Below, in pieces: positions 15,826-24,003 of a DNA stretch of 64,000 nt. Origin of the DNA: an uncultured Acetatifactor sp. (GTDB taxonomy: Bacteria > Bacillota > Clostridia > Lachnospirales > Lachnospiraceae); the NCBI GenBank assembly GCA_910586215.1, contig CAJUGH010000019.1:1-64000 (forward strand). Reading direction: 5' to 3'. Below the pieces are notes generated by a model, which was not told the DNA's origin, made no database searches, and was given only the letters and a program-made list of their open reading frames with translations. The stretch's first letter is position 1. Each line of letters starts with the position of its first letter. The position numbers and the translations under genes were made by a program.

Positions 15826-17184
15826 TTGAAAAAGCAAAGAATCACTACTTTTGAGGAGGCGGAGGCGTATCTGAACGATACGCCCCGTTTTACCAGCAAA
15901 CACACCATGGAAGACACAAAGGCATTCCTGCACCGGCTGGGGGATCCGGACAAGGGGATGCGCATCCTGCATGTGGCAGGCACAAACGGCAAAGGCTCCG
16001 TCTGTGCCTATCTGCGTTTTATCCTGGAAGCGGCAGGATATAAGGTGGCACTGTTTACCTCTCCCCATCTGGTGGATATTAGAGAGCGGTTCGTGGTGGA
16101 GGGGGAGATGGTGTCCAGGGAAGATTTCCTACAGGCCTTTTTACAGATCTACGGGATGCTGGACTGGCAGGTCCTGGAGGCCGGGGAGACAGAAGGCTAT
16201 CACCCCAGCTATTTTGAATATCTCTTTTTCATGGCCATGATCCTCTTTCCCAGGCGGCAGCCGGATTTCTGTATTCTGGAGACAGGGCTTGGGGGCCGGC
16301 TGGATGCTACCAATGCGGTTTCCCAAAAAGAATTGTCCATCATCACACGCATTGGTCTGGATCATGTGGAATACCTGGGGGACACCTTAGAGAGGATTGC
16401 CGGGGAGAAGGCAGGGATCTTAAAGGCGGGGGTACCTGCTGTGATCTGGGATACCTGTGAGGAGACAAGTGCCGTATTCCGGAAGCGGGCGGGGGAACTG
16501 GGGATATCTGCTTCTTTTGTGTCGAAAAAGGACTATACTTTATTAAATTTTAGAAAGAAAACCATTGATTTTTCCGTCCGCACTGGGTATTATTATGATA
16601 CACGGGAAGGCATCCTGGATCTTACCCTGCCCACCATAGCCGCATACCAGATGGAAAATGCGGCTCTTGCGTTGCGTGCCATTGAGATTCTGGATGAGAA
16701 GAGGCATATTACTCCAGAACAGATCCGTCAGGGGATCCGGCAGTTTTCCTGGCCGGGGCGGATGGAGGAGGTACTTCCTGAAGTCTATGTGGATGGCGCC
16801 CACAATGAGGACGGCATCCGGGCTTTCCTGGAGACTGTGGGCAGGGATGGCCACATGGGTGCAAGGACATTGCTCTTTGGTGTGGTAAGTGATAAGGATT
16901 TTGAGACGATGATCGGACAGCTTGCGGGAAGCGGGCTGTTTTCGAAGGTTGTCGTGGCCCACATGCAGACAGGGCGGGGGGTTTCCCCCGGACTGCTGGA
17001 GGGGCTGTTCGGACAGTATCCAGGGTGTGTCTGCGAGGGGTATGACAGTGTAGCCCAGGCGCTTAGGGAGGTGCTTACAGCCCGGCAGCCTGGAGAACGT
17101 GTTTATGTGGTGGGAAGCCTGTATCTGGCTGGCGAAGTGTGTCAGGAGATCCAGAAGGGCAGGCTGTCCCCTGGGACATTTTGA
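15826..17184 (+). CDS. folC: Folylpolyglutamate synthase / dihydrofolate synthase
   Basis: A 452-residue Mur-ligase-family enzyme that adds glutamate to dihydropteroate and folates in the cytoplasm. The ATP loop GTNGKGSV is at 52-59, with LETGLGGRLDATNAV, ITRIGLDHVEYLG and the C-terminal-domain motif VDGAHNEDGI. The start is taken as the TTG at 15826 (MKKQRITTFEEAEAYL), with GGGAGAG 5 bases upstream; no in-frame ATG occurs before residue 28, which would cut the fold. It normally sits next to valS in Firmicutes, so its separation by the HK-RR-PIN cassette looks secondary. Confidence 0.95.
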   Translation: MKKQRITTFEEAEAYLNDTPRFTSKHTMEDTKAFLHRLGDPDKGMRILHVAGTNGKGSVCAYLRFILEAAGYKVALFTSPHLVDIRERFVVEGEMVSREDFLQAFLQIYGMLDWQVLEAGETEGYHPSYFEYLFFMAMILFPRRQPDFCILETGLGGRLDATNAVSQKELSIITRIGLDHVEYLGDTLERIAGEKAGILKAGVPAVIWDTCEETSAVFRKRAGELGISASFVSKKDYTLLNFRKKTIDFSVRTGYYYDTREGILDLTLPTIAAYQMENAALALRAIEILDEKRHITPEQIRQGIRQFSWPGRMEEVLPEVYVDGAHNEDGIRAFLETVGRDGHMGARTLLFGVVSDKDFETMIGQLAGSGLFSKVVVAHMQTGRGVSPGLLEGLFGQYPGCVCEGYDSVAQALREVLTARQPGERVYVVGSLYLAGEVCQEIQKGRLSPGTF

Positions 17185-17228
17185 TAGTTGGATTGGTATG
17201 TGCACCAGGGTGCGCAGGGAGCTTATAT

Positions 17229-17396
17229 ATGATAAATTTTGAGGAAGAGCTGAAGAAATTCCATCCCAGCCTGGAGGTAGAGGATGCGGAAGATGCCATC
17301 AATAACCAGAACATGACAGATTTGGTTGATATGCTTGTAAAGATCATGCAGGAGTCCGAGGAACAGTCAGGCGAGGTGACAGATGTTTTGTTATAA
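17229..17396 (+). CDS. Small acidic conserved hypothetical protein
   Basis: A 55-residue acidic helical protein (MINFEEELKKFHPSLEVEDAEDAI). I do not know its function. The ATG at 17229 follows AGGGAGC by 7 bases. Its end overlaps the start of the zinc-ribbon/TPR gene by 14 bases in another frame, which suggests translational coupling and a shared role. Confidence 0.65.
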   Translation: MINFEEELKKFHPSLEVEDAEDAINNQNMTDLVDMLVKIMQESEEQSGEVTDVLL

Positions 17397-18792
17397 TTGT
17401 GGGTGCAGTTTGTCAGAATATGACTTTTGTACTGCCTGCGGGGCAGATGTGGCCCTGTATAAGAAGCTGATTGGTGCCTCTAATGCGTATTACAATGATG
17501 GTCTGGAAAAGGCCGGTGTCAGGGATCTGACAGGATCCATCAACAGCCTTCGGCAGAGTCTGAAATTCAACAAATATAATATAGAAGCCAGGAACCTTCT
17601 GGGACTGGTGTATTTTGAGATGGGTGAAGTGGTCTCTGCCCTCAGCGAATGGGTGATCAGCAAGAACCTGAAGCCAGAGAAGAATTTCGCCAATGATTAT
17701 ATCGACAAGGTACAGTCTAATGCCGCAAGACTGGAGTCTATCAACCAGACCATCAAGAAATACAACCAGGCCCTGGTATACTGCAACCAGGACAGTAAGG
17801 ACCTGGCCATGATCCAACTGAAGAAAGTGCTCTCCCTGAATCCCCGGTTCGTCCGGGCTCACCAGCTTCTGGCCCTTCTGTATATGGAGATGGAGGAGTG
17901 GGAGCGGGCAGAGCGTGAACTGCGCAAGTGTATGGACATTGACAGGAACAATACCCAGACCTTGCGCTATTTACAGGAAGTGGAGAGGATGCTGGCACCG
18001 GATGAGGCAGTCCGCCAGACAGCCAGGCACAAGAAGGACGAGGCGGTCCGCTACCAGAGTGAGAATGAACTGATCATCCAGCCTCTGAATGTGAAGGAAC
18101 CCAAGTCTGGTGGGATATCTACCCTGGTGAACATAGGGATCGGTTTGGGGATCGGCCTGGCGGCTGCCTGTTTCCTGGTGGTACCCGCGGTTCGCACAAA
18201 TGTGAACAATGCGGCCCAGAAGACCATCACGGAGATCAGCAATGTATCGGATGCCAAGACCGTGCGGATCCAGGAACTGGAGAAGGAGATACAGGATCTG
18301 GCCCGGGAGCGGGATGATCTGGCCCAGGAGTTACAGGGGGTTGTGGGGGAGGATGGCACCCTGCAGGTCATAGACAATCTGCTGTCTGCTGCTGCCACTT
18401 ACCTGGGTACCCGGGATGAGGCGGCTACGGCAGCCAGCCTGGAGACCATTCTCCAGACCGTGAACCTGGAGGAGACATCAGCAGGATTCCAGGGGCTGTA
18501 CCAGGCCCTGCTGGCAGCCATTGGGCCGAACCTGTCTGTCTCCTATTTTACGGAGGGGAATGAAGCTTTCCGCACGGAGAATTTCACGGCAGCCATAGAG
18601 AGCTTTTCCAAGGCAGTGTATTATGATGCCACCAATGCAGAGGCATGGTACTATCTGGCCAGGTCTTATCAGAGGAACGAGGATTATGAGAATGCCATTG
18701 CAAGCTATGACAAGGTGATAGAACTGTTTCCGGGCACCCAGCGGGCCAGGCAGTCCCAGACAGAGAGGGACAGGCTGGATGTGGGCAATTAG
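17383..18792 (+). CDS. Zinc-ribbon, TPR-repeat membrane protein
   Basis: A 469-residue protein. The N-terminus is a zinc ribbon (Cys3, Cys6, Cys16, Cys19). Residues about 30-210 are TPR repeats on the cytoplasmic side. A single Gly-rich membrane helix lies at about 244-270 (GIGLGIGLAAACFLVV), then a coiled coil (ELEKEIQDLARERDDLAQEL). A second TPR block (about 380-465, AAIESFSKAVYYDATNAEAWYYL) lies outside the cell. This layout suggests a scaffold that links inside and outside, perhaps for envelope or sporulation work; the role is unknown. It overlaps the small gene upstream and ends at a clear terminator. Confidence 0.85.
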   Translation: MFCYNCGCSLSEYDFCTACGADVALYKKLIGASNAYYNDGLEKAGVRDLTGSINSLRQSLKFNKYNIEARNLLGLVYFEMGEVVSALSEWVISKNLKPEKNFANDYIDKVQSNAARLESINQTIKKYNQALVYCNQDSKDLAMIQLKKVLSLNPRFVRAHQLLALLYMEMEEWERAERELRKCMDIDRNNTQTLRYLQEVERMLAPDEAVRQTARHKKDEAVRYQSENELIIQPLNVKEPKSGGISTLVNIGIGLGIGLAAACFLVVPAVRTNVNNAAQKTITEISNVSDAKTVRIQELEKEIQDLARERDDLAQELQGVVGEDGTLQVIDNLLSAAATYLGTRDEAATAASLETILQTVNLEETSAGFQGLYQALLAAIGPNLSVSYFTEGNEAFRTENFTAAIESFSKAVYYDATNAEAWYYLARSYQRNEDYENAIASYDKVIELFPGTQRARQSQTERDRLDVGN

Positions 18793-18918
18793 AGGGTCTG
18801 GGCGGGTACAGATGGCAAGATGTACTGGAAGGTGCCCAAGGTCCCATGGCGGCTGTATGGTGGGAAATAGAAAGCAGCCAGGAGAGAAGTACACAGAATC
18901 TGGAAAGTACGTAAGAAG

Positions 18919-18948
18919 AGAACCTATAGAGGATATAGGTTCTTTTTT
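18919..18948 (+). terminator. Rho-independent terminator
   Basis: AGAACCTATA (18919-18928) pairs with TATAGGTTCT (18934-18943) around a 5-base loop, followed by TTTTTG. It ends the folC/TPR transcript ahead of the spoIIA operon. Confidence 0.9.
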
Positions 18949-19061
18949 GTATCCCTTTTGGTGCTGCTGCCGGACCAGTGAACTGCCGGAGTGACGGAGA
19001 ACTGCTGGCCACGGAGTGGGCAGTGACAGTGGATACCAGTCTGGGAAAGGAAGGAAAACGT

Positions 19062-19379
19062 ATGGGACAGATTACAGCAGAGGATTTCCAGGTGATTGAC
19101 AATTGCCTTCTGATACGGCTGCCGGAGGAGATAGACCACCACGGGGCAGGGTTTATCTGTGAGAATGCGGACAGACACCTGGTGAAGGAGGAGGTATGCA
19201 ATGTGGTATTTGATTTTGAAAACACACGGTTCATGGACTCTTCAGGGATCGGGATCATCATGGGGCGTTACCGGAAGATTTCCTGTTTTGGGGGACGGGT
19301 CTATGCCATCCATGCGGACAGGCAGATCCAGCGGATTCTCAAGGTGTCGGGCCTGAATAAGATTGTGGAGGTGCTATGA
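19062..19379 (+). CDS. spoIIAA: Anti-sigma-F factor antagonist SpoIIAA
   Basis: A 105-residue STAS-domain protein. The DSSG motif in RFMDSSGIGIIMGRYR (59-62) holds the serine phosphorylated by SpoIIAB. When dephosphorylated by SpoIIE in the forespore it binds SpoIIAB and frees sigma-F. The ATG at 19062 is preceded by GGAAGGAAAACG. It is first in the spoIIAA-spoIIAB-sigF operon; its stop overlaps the spoIIAB start. In Bacillus this operon is driven by sigma-H and Spo0A; I could not identify the promoter by eye in the GC-rich 110 bases upstream. Confidence 0.96.
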   Translation: MGQITAEDFQVIDNCLLIRLPEEIDHHGAGFICENADRHLVKEEVCNVVFDFENTRFMDSSGIGIIMGRYRKISCFGGRVYAIHADRQIQRILKVSGLNKIVEVL

Positions 19380-19873
19380 TGAAGAACGAGATGGAGATTC
19401 TGTTTGATGCGATTTCGGATAATGAAGGATTTGCCAGGGTGGCAGTGGCAGCATTTGTCTCCCACCTGGATCCTACCCTGGAGGAAATCTCAGATATCAA
19501 GACGGCTGTGTCGGAGGCAGTGACGAACTGTATCATCCATGGCTACGAGAACCTCTATGGATATGGCAGGCCGGGGGAGATTCCGGCGTCCCAGAGGGCC
19601 GTGAATCCGGGTAAGGTGCAGATTGCCTGTCTGCTGGAAGAGGGCGTGTTACATATCCGGGTGACAGACTGGGGCAAGGGCATAGAGAATGTGGAGCAGG
19701 CCATGGAGCCGCTGTTTACCACGAAGCCACAACTGGAGCGGTCCGGTATGGGATTTGCCTTTATGGAGGCTTTTATGGATGACCTGGAAGTGGAGAGCAC
19801 GCCCGGACAGGGCACCACTGTGCGGATGAAGAAGAAAATGGGGCTGGGCGGCTGGATTGGCGGTGAGGAATAG
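19376..19873 (+). CDS. spoIIAB: Anti-sigma-F factor / serine kinase SpoIIAB
   Basis: A 165-residue GHKL-fold kinase that holds sigma-F inactive and phosphorylates SpoIIAA. The N-box is EAVTNCIIHGYEN, the G1 box DWGKGI, and the ATP-lid region is followed by RSGMGFAFME. It is about 20 residues longer than the Bacillus protein (146) because of an insert after the N-box (YGRPGEIPASQRAVNPG), which lies in a surface loop by position. The first ATG overlaps the spoIIAA stop (ATGATG); either of the two adjacent ATGs could be used. Confidence 0.96.
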   Translation: MMKNEMEILFDAISDNEGFARVAVAAFVSHLDPTLEEISDIKTAVSEAVTNCIIHGYENLYGYGRPGEIPASQRAVNPGKVQIACLLEEGVLHIRVTDWGKGIENVEQAMEPLFTTKPQLERSGMGFAFMEAFMDDLEVESTPGQGTTVRMKKKMGLGGWIGGEE

Positions 19874-19876
19874 GCC

Positions 19877-20647
19877 ATGGAGGATATGTCAGTACTGATC
19901 GCCAGGTCACAGGCAGGAGAAAGGGATGCCAGGGAAGTACTGATAGAGAACAATTTAGGGCTGGTGCACCATATTGTGAGACGGTTTGCAGGCCGGGGAT
20001 ATGACCTGGAGGATCTGTTCCAGATCGGCACCATCGGGCTGATGAAGGCAATCGATAAATTTGACCTGGGAATGGGTGTAAAATTTTCCACCTATGCGGT
20101 TCCCATGATCACAGGGGAAATCAAGCGTTTCCTGCGGGATGACGGGCTGGTGAAGGTGTCCCGGACCATCAAGGAGAACGGGCTGAAGGTGAAGATGGCC
20201 AGGCAGCACCTGCAGGCCAGGGAAGGAAGGGAGCCTACCCTGCAGGATATTGTGGAGGAGACAGGACTTACAGGCGAGGAAGTGGTGATGGCCATGGAGG
20301 CCTCTGTGGAGGTGGAATCCATCTATAGCGCCATCTACCAGGATGACGGAAGCGAAGTCTATCTGGTGGATAAGGTGGTCAGGGGGGTAAACGGCAGTGT
20401 GGGAAGCAGTCTGGGCGGCATGGCGGGAAGTGAGGATACAGAGAAGGAGAAACTTCTGGATCATATGCTTCTGGATCAGTTGCTGGAGGGACTGGAACCA
20501 AGGGAGAGGGAACTGATCTTCCTCCGGTATTTCCAGGACAAGACACAGATGGAGGTGGCGGCTATCCTGGGCACCAGCCAGGTACAGGTCAGCCGCCTGG
20601 AGAAGAAGATCCTGCTTAGGATGCGGGAGAAGGCCGGAGGGCAGTGA
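19877..20647 (+). CDS. sigF: RNA polymerase sporulation sigma factor sigma-F
   Basis: A 256-residue sigma-70-family factor, the first forespore-specific sigma. Region 2 is intact (NNLGLVHHIVRRFAGRGYDLEDLFQIGTIG, then KFSTYAVPMITGEIKRFLRDDG), as are region 3 and region 4 (LEPRERELIFLRYFQDKTQMEVAAILG then SQVQVSRLEKKIL). The ATG at 19877 lies 3 bases after the spoIIAB stop, so the three proteins are made in step. It shows that the organism, or its recent ancestor, forms endospores. Confidence 0.96.
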   Translation: MEDMSVLIARSQAGERDAREVLIENNLGLVHHIVRRFAGRGYDLEDLFQIGTIGLMKAIDKFDLGMGVKFSTYAVPMITGEIKRFLRDDGLVKVSRTIKENGLKVKMARQHLQAREGREPTLQDIVEETGLTGEEVVMAMEASVEVESIYSAIYQDDGSEVYLVDKVVRGVNGSVGSSLGGMAGSEDTEKEKLLDHMLLDQLLEGLEPRERELIFLRYFQDKTQMEVAAILGTSQVQVSRLEKKILLRMREKAGGQ

Positions 20648-20730
20648 AGCATATTTTTTATAGAATCTTAATCCTATATGTAATAATTTCCGCTTTTCTT
20701 TCCTGGAAATATCCGTTATCATTAGTATGC

Positions 20731-20890
20731 AGTGTGAACGGAATGAAGATTTTCTAAGGTCAGAAAGAACTTGACCTAAGAAAATCTAAGTCATTCCGGG
20801 AAGAACGCAAGGGCAGCGTTCTTCCGGCCTTGCACCGTTTTACCCATGGTTTGTGTCAGCCTGGGCGGTATGGCGGGAATCGTGAACGTT
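20731..20890 (+). repeat. Modular intergenic hairpin repeat, copy 2
   Basis: Lies in the 324-base gap between sigF and the lysozyme gene. Outer stem CGGAATGA (20739-20746) / TCATTCCG (20791-20798). Inner stem of 16 positions 20747-20762 / 20772-20787 with one A-A mismatch. Then a 10-bp hairpin GGAAGAACGC (20799-20808) / GCGTTCTTCC (20816-20825) with the AAGGGCA loop. The tail (GGTTTGTGTCAGCC, then GGCGGGAATCGTGAACG) resembles the tails of copies 1 and 3. The rest of the gap holds no gene that I can see. Confidence 0.8.
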
Positions 20891-20971
20891 GAAAAGAAAA
20901 TCTAAGTTTGTGCCGCTGAAGCGGTATGACGGGAAGATGTTTTGTAGGAAGGGACAAAAGGGGAAGTTGGG

Positions 20972-22600
20972 ATGAAGAAAAAAGATAGATACCTGTTGGA
21001 GGAAGAGGACGGCGGTCTGGAGTTCTATGACACGGATCCGGAAACTGGTGAGTATGGATGGAAAGGGGAGGACCAGGAAGAGGACGAAGATTTTCTCTAT
21101 GACCTGGAGATGGATCCTTATGCCAGAAGAGGCAGGGCCAGGAAGGCAGACCAAAAGGCAAGCCGGGGAACTACAGGGAAGGCAGACCAAAAGGCAAGCT
21201 GGGGAACTACAGGGAAGGCAGACCAAAAGGCAGACTGGGGGATCAAAGGGAAAGCAGGTCAGAAACCAGGCCGGGAAACGGATAGGAAAGTAGTTCCTGA
21301 TATCAATGAAGAACAGGAAGAGGACGGATACCGTGAAAGCCGTTCCTGGAAGGAAGATGTGGGGGAGGAAGACATGTGGAATGGGAGTGCCAGGGACAGG
21401 TATGCCCGCAACAGGCCCTCTAAGGGCAGGAAACCTGCCAGGAGACGAAAGGGCGGGGGTTACTGGATCAAGACAGTGTTCTCCCTGATTGGTGTCCTGA
21501 CTGTGATGGTAGCTGTGATGTATGCCGGGACGGTGGTCTATATGCGTTTCCAGGAGGCCAGGCAGAATAGGGAGAACATACTGCCTGCGGCAGGAATGCA
21601 GGATGGGGAAGATATACCGAACGGATCCGGGGAGGATGTGAACAAGATTACGCTGGATGAGAATGGCAATGTGATCAGTGCCGTCTCCGGCAGCGCGGTC
21701 TATTCCCAGGAGGAACTGGATGCCAAAGTGGCAGAGGCTGTGCTGGCGGCCCAGAACCAGGGGCAGGAGGCAGTGCTGGACACTATCATGACAGGGCTTT
21801 CCCAGGGGGATACGGTACTGGAGACCCTGCGTCCCCTATATCCGGACCATCTGGTGGTGGGCAGCGGCGGAAAGTACCATTTTGTGCCCATCAATCATTC
21901 TTTGCAGATGAACCATCTGTCGGAGGAGAACCTGAATATCCTGGAGAGCGGGGAATTCCAATATCTCACAGAGGGCCAGGTAAGCTCCCACAAAGGCATT
22001 GATGTGTCCAAGCACCAGGGAGAGATCAACTGGAACCAGGTAGCCGCGGACGGTGTGGAATTTGCATTCATCCGGGTGGGCTTCAGGGGATATGGTGCGG
22101 AGGGAAAGCTGGTGGAGGACGAATACTTTGACCGGAATATCCAGGGGGCACAGGCGGCAGGGATCAAGACAGGGGTCTATTTCTACAGCCAGGCCATCAC
22201 CGAGGCAGAGGTGTTGGAGGAGGCCCAGCTGGTGATTGACAAGCTGGCTTCCTATACGCTTCAGTGTCCCGTAGTGTTTGATGTGGAGCGCGTCAGCGGT
22301 TCCGATGGGCGTATGAACAAGATATCCGTGGAGGAGAGGACCCGGTTTACAGCCTTGTTCTGCCAGACCATTGAGAATGCGGGATACAGGCCCATGATCT
22401 ACCATAATACGGAGATGGGATCCCTGTTCCTGGATCTGCCGGCCCTGGAGGCGTATGACAAGTGGTTTGCATCTTATTCCGACAGCCTGTACTATCCTTA
22501 TGAGTATAAGGTGTGGCAATATTCCCAGAGTGGTTCCGTCCAGGGGATCAAGGGGGCGGTGGATCTGAATATCAGCTTTGCCCCTTTGTGGACAGAGTAA
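20972..22600 (+). CDS. Membrane-anchored GH25 lysozyme-like protein
   Basis: A 542-residue protein. Residues 1-160 are a charged, disordered cytoplasmic region holding a 12-residue tandem repeat (KADQKAS-GTTG type). One membrane helix follows (about 164-190, TVFSLIGVLTVMVAVMYAGTVV). The outside part ends in a GH25 muramidase domain (about 342-542) with GIDVSKHQGEINW, FAFIRVGFRG, PVVFDVERVSG (acidic catalytic pair) and a final DLNIS. GH25 enzymes cut the MurNAc-GlcNAc bond of peptidoglycan. The ATG at 20972 follows a GGGGAAGTTGGG stretch. It sits between two copies of the hairpin repeat and its stop abuts copy 3. Confidence 0.92.
   Translation: MKKKDRYLLEEEDGGLEFYDTDPETGEYGWKGEDQEEDEDFLYDLEMDPYARRGRARKADQKASRGTTGKADQKASWGTTGKADQKADWGIKGKAGQKPGRETDRKVVPDINEEQEEDGYRESRSWKEDVGEEDMWNGSARDRYARNRPSKGRKPARRRKGGGYWIKTVFSLIGVLTVMVAVMYAGTVVYMRFQEARQNRENILPAAGMQDGEDIPNGSGEDVNKITLDENGNVISAVSGSAVYSQEELDAKVAEAVLAAQNQGQEAVLDTIMTGLSQGDTVLETLRPLYPDHLVVGSGGKYHFVPINHSLQMNHLSEENLNILESGEFQYLTEGQVSSHKGIDVSKHQGEINWNQVAADGVEFAFIRVGFRGYGAEGKLVEDEYFDRNIQGAQAAGIKTGVYFYSQAITEAEVLEEAQLVIDKLASYTLQCPVVFDVERVSGSDGRMNKISVEERTRFTALFCQTIENAGYRPMIYHNTEMGSLFLDLPALEAYDKWFASYSDSLYYPYEYKVWQYSQSGSVQGIKGAVDLNISFAPLWTE
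21143..21260 (+). repeat. 36-bp in-frame tandem repeat
   Basis: Units at 21143-21178, 21179-21214 and 21215-21250, then a decayed fourth unit. The first two differ at one base. They encode the KADQKAS(R/W)GTTG repeats in the disordered N-terminus of the GH25 protein. Copy number may vary between strains. Confidence 0.92.
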
Positions 22601-22750
22601 AGTGTGAGAAGAAGTTCTAAGCGTTCAAAATGCGTACGCTAAGAACTTCTACGGCGCAAGAGAGCGCCTCTCTCACACCGAAGAACGCAAGGGCAGCGTT
22701 CTTCATCCATTGTTTGTGTTGGCTGCATGGCGGCATGTCTGGAAGTGTGA
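22601..22750 (+). repeat. Modular intergenic hairpin repeat, copy 3
   Basis: Starts right after the GH25 stop codon. Outer stem AGTGTGAGA (22601-22609) with 22671-22678; 14-position stem 22611-22624 / 22636-22649 with one A-A mismatch; stem GGCGC (22653-22657) / GCGCC (22664-22668); hairpin 22680-22688 / 22696-22704 with the AAGGGCA loop; tail TTGTTTGTGT ending GGAAGTGTGA. It matches copy 1 at all but about four of the first 79 bases, 17 kb away. Confidence 0.85.
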
Positions 22751-22809
22751 TAAGATAAGTATGATAGAATACAGACTCCCAAAAGGGGAGCAGGGATACG
22801 GAGGTGGCT

Positions 22810-23895
22810 ATGAGCGAGATCAGAGAACCTATTTACTATGCGAAGGCATCGGTGGACACCATGATGCGGAAGTTCCAGGCGGCGGACCTGCCGCCCAAAG
22901 GGCATTTCCACTATCACCAGGGTGTATTTCTGTCCGGGGTGTACCAGACCTGGCAATTGTGCGGGGAGGAGCGCTATTTCCGGTACATGAAGGACTGGGT
23001 GGATTCCTGCGTGGATGAGAACGGGGAGATCCATACCTATGACAGGGGACAGCTTGACGATATCCAGCCGGGTATCCTGCTGTTTCCGTTATATGAGAAG
23101 ACCGGGGACGTGCGGTATAAGAAGGCATTGGATACATTGCTTCCCGTGATCCGGGATTTTCCCAGGAATGAGGCGGGGGGATTCTGGCACAAGCAGTGGT
23201 ATCCGGATCAGATGTGGCTGGACGGACTGTATATGGCAGGACCCATCAGCGCGGAATATGGGAAAAAGTTTGATGCGCCGGAATATCTGGACCTGGTGGT
23301 GGAACAGGCCCTTTTGATGGAAGAGAAGACCAGGGATAAGAACACGGGACTTTGGTATCATGCCTGGGACTGCTCGAAGAAGGAGGGCTGGGCGGATCCT
23401 GTGACAGGCCTGTCCCCGGAGTTCTGGGGCAGGAGCATTGGCTGGGTGCCGGTGGCTGTGCTGGATGACCTGGATTTCCTGCCGGAGGATCATCCTGGCC
23501 GTGAGGGACTTAGGCGTCTGGTACGGGAACTGCTCCAGGCCGTGTGCCATTACCAGTCCCCGGAGGGCATGTGGTACCAGGTGGTGGACAAGGCAGACAG
23601 AGAGGAGAACTGGCCGGAGACTTCCTGTACCTGTCTCTTTGTAGCGGCTATCTGCAAGGCAGTGCGGGAGGGCATCCTGCCGGCCTCCTTTATGGAACAG
23701 GCCAGGAAAGGCTATGAGGCTGTGATCCGCCATCTTGGCTGGGAGGGAGAAAACCTGCTGGTACAGGGTGTCTGTGTGGGTACCGGGGTAGGGGACTACA
23801 GGCATTATTGTGAACGGCCCACTTCGGTCAATGATCTTCACGGAGTGGGGGCCTTCCTAATCATGTGCGCCCAGATGCAGCAGTCCTGGCAGTGA
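22810..23895 (+). CDS. Unsaturated rhamnogalacturonyl hydrolase (GH105, YteR/RhiN family)
   Basis: A 361-residue enzyme with no signal peptide. It has the (alpha/alpha)6 barrel pattern of GH105: FHYHQGVFLSGVYQ, DDIQPGILLFPLY, KQWYPDQMWLDGLYMAGP (catalytic Asp region), WGRSIGWVPVAVLDDLDFLP, and late GVCVGTGVGDY. It would remove the unsaturated uronic acid that rhamnogalacturonan lyases leave on the chain end. I chose the ATG at 22810, 5 bases after GGAGG; an in-frame GTG at 22804 overlaps that site. It lies 13 kb from the rhamnosidase/importer locus but fits the same pathway. Confidence 0.92.
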   Translation: MSEIREPIYYAKASVDTMMRKFQAADLPPKGHFHYHQGVFLSGVYQTWQLCGEERYFRYMKDWVDSCVDENGEIHTYDRGQLDDIQPGILLFPLYEKTGDVRYKKALDTLLPVIRDFPRNEAGGFWHKQWYPDQMWLDGLYMAGPISAEYGKKFDAPEYLDLVVEQALLMEEKTRDKNTGLWYHAWDCSKKEGWADPVTGLSPEFWGRSIGWVPVAVLDDLDFLPEDHPGREGLRRLVRELLQAVCHYQSPEGMWYQVVDKADREENWPETSCTCLFVAAICKAVREGILPASFMEQARKGYEAVIRHLGWEGENLLVQGVCVGTGVGDYRHYCERPTSVNDLHGVGAFLIMCAQMQQSWQ

Positions 23896-24003
23896 AACTG
23901 GACATCTTAAAGGAGTGGTTGAAGATAGCGTCCAGATCTGACAGTTTGGAGAAGCTTGAACATCAGATAGCAGTGAAGGAAGGCGGGAAAGGATCCGTAC
24001 AGG

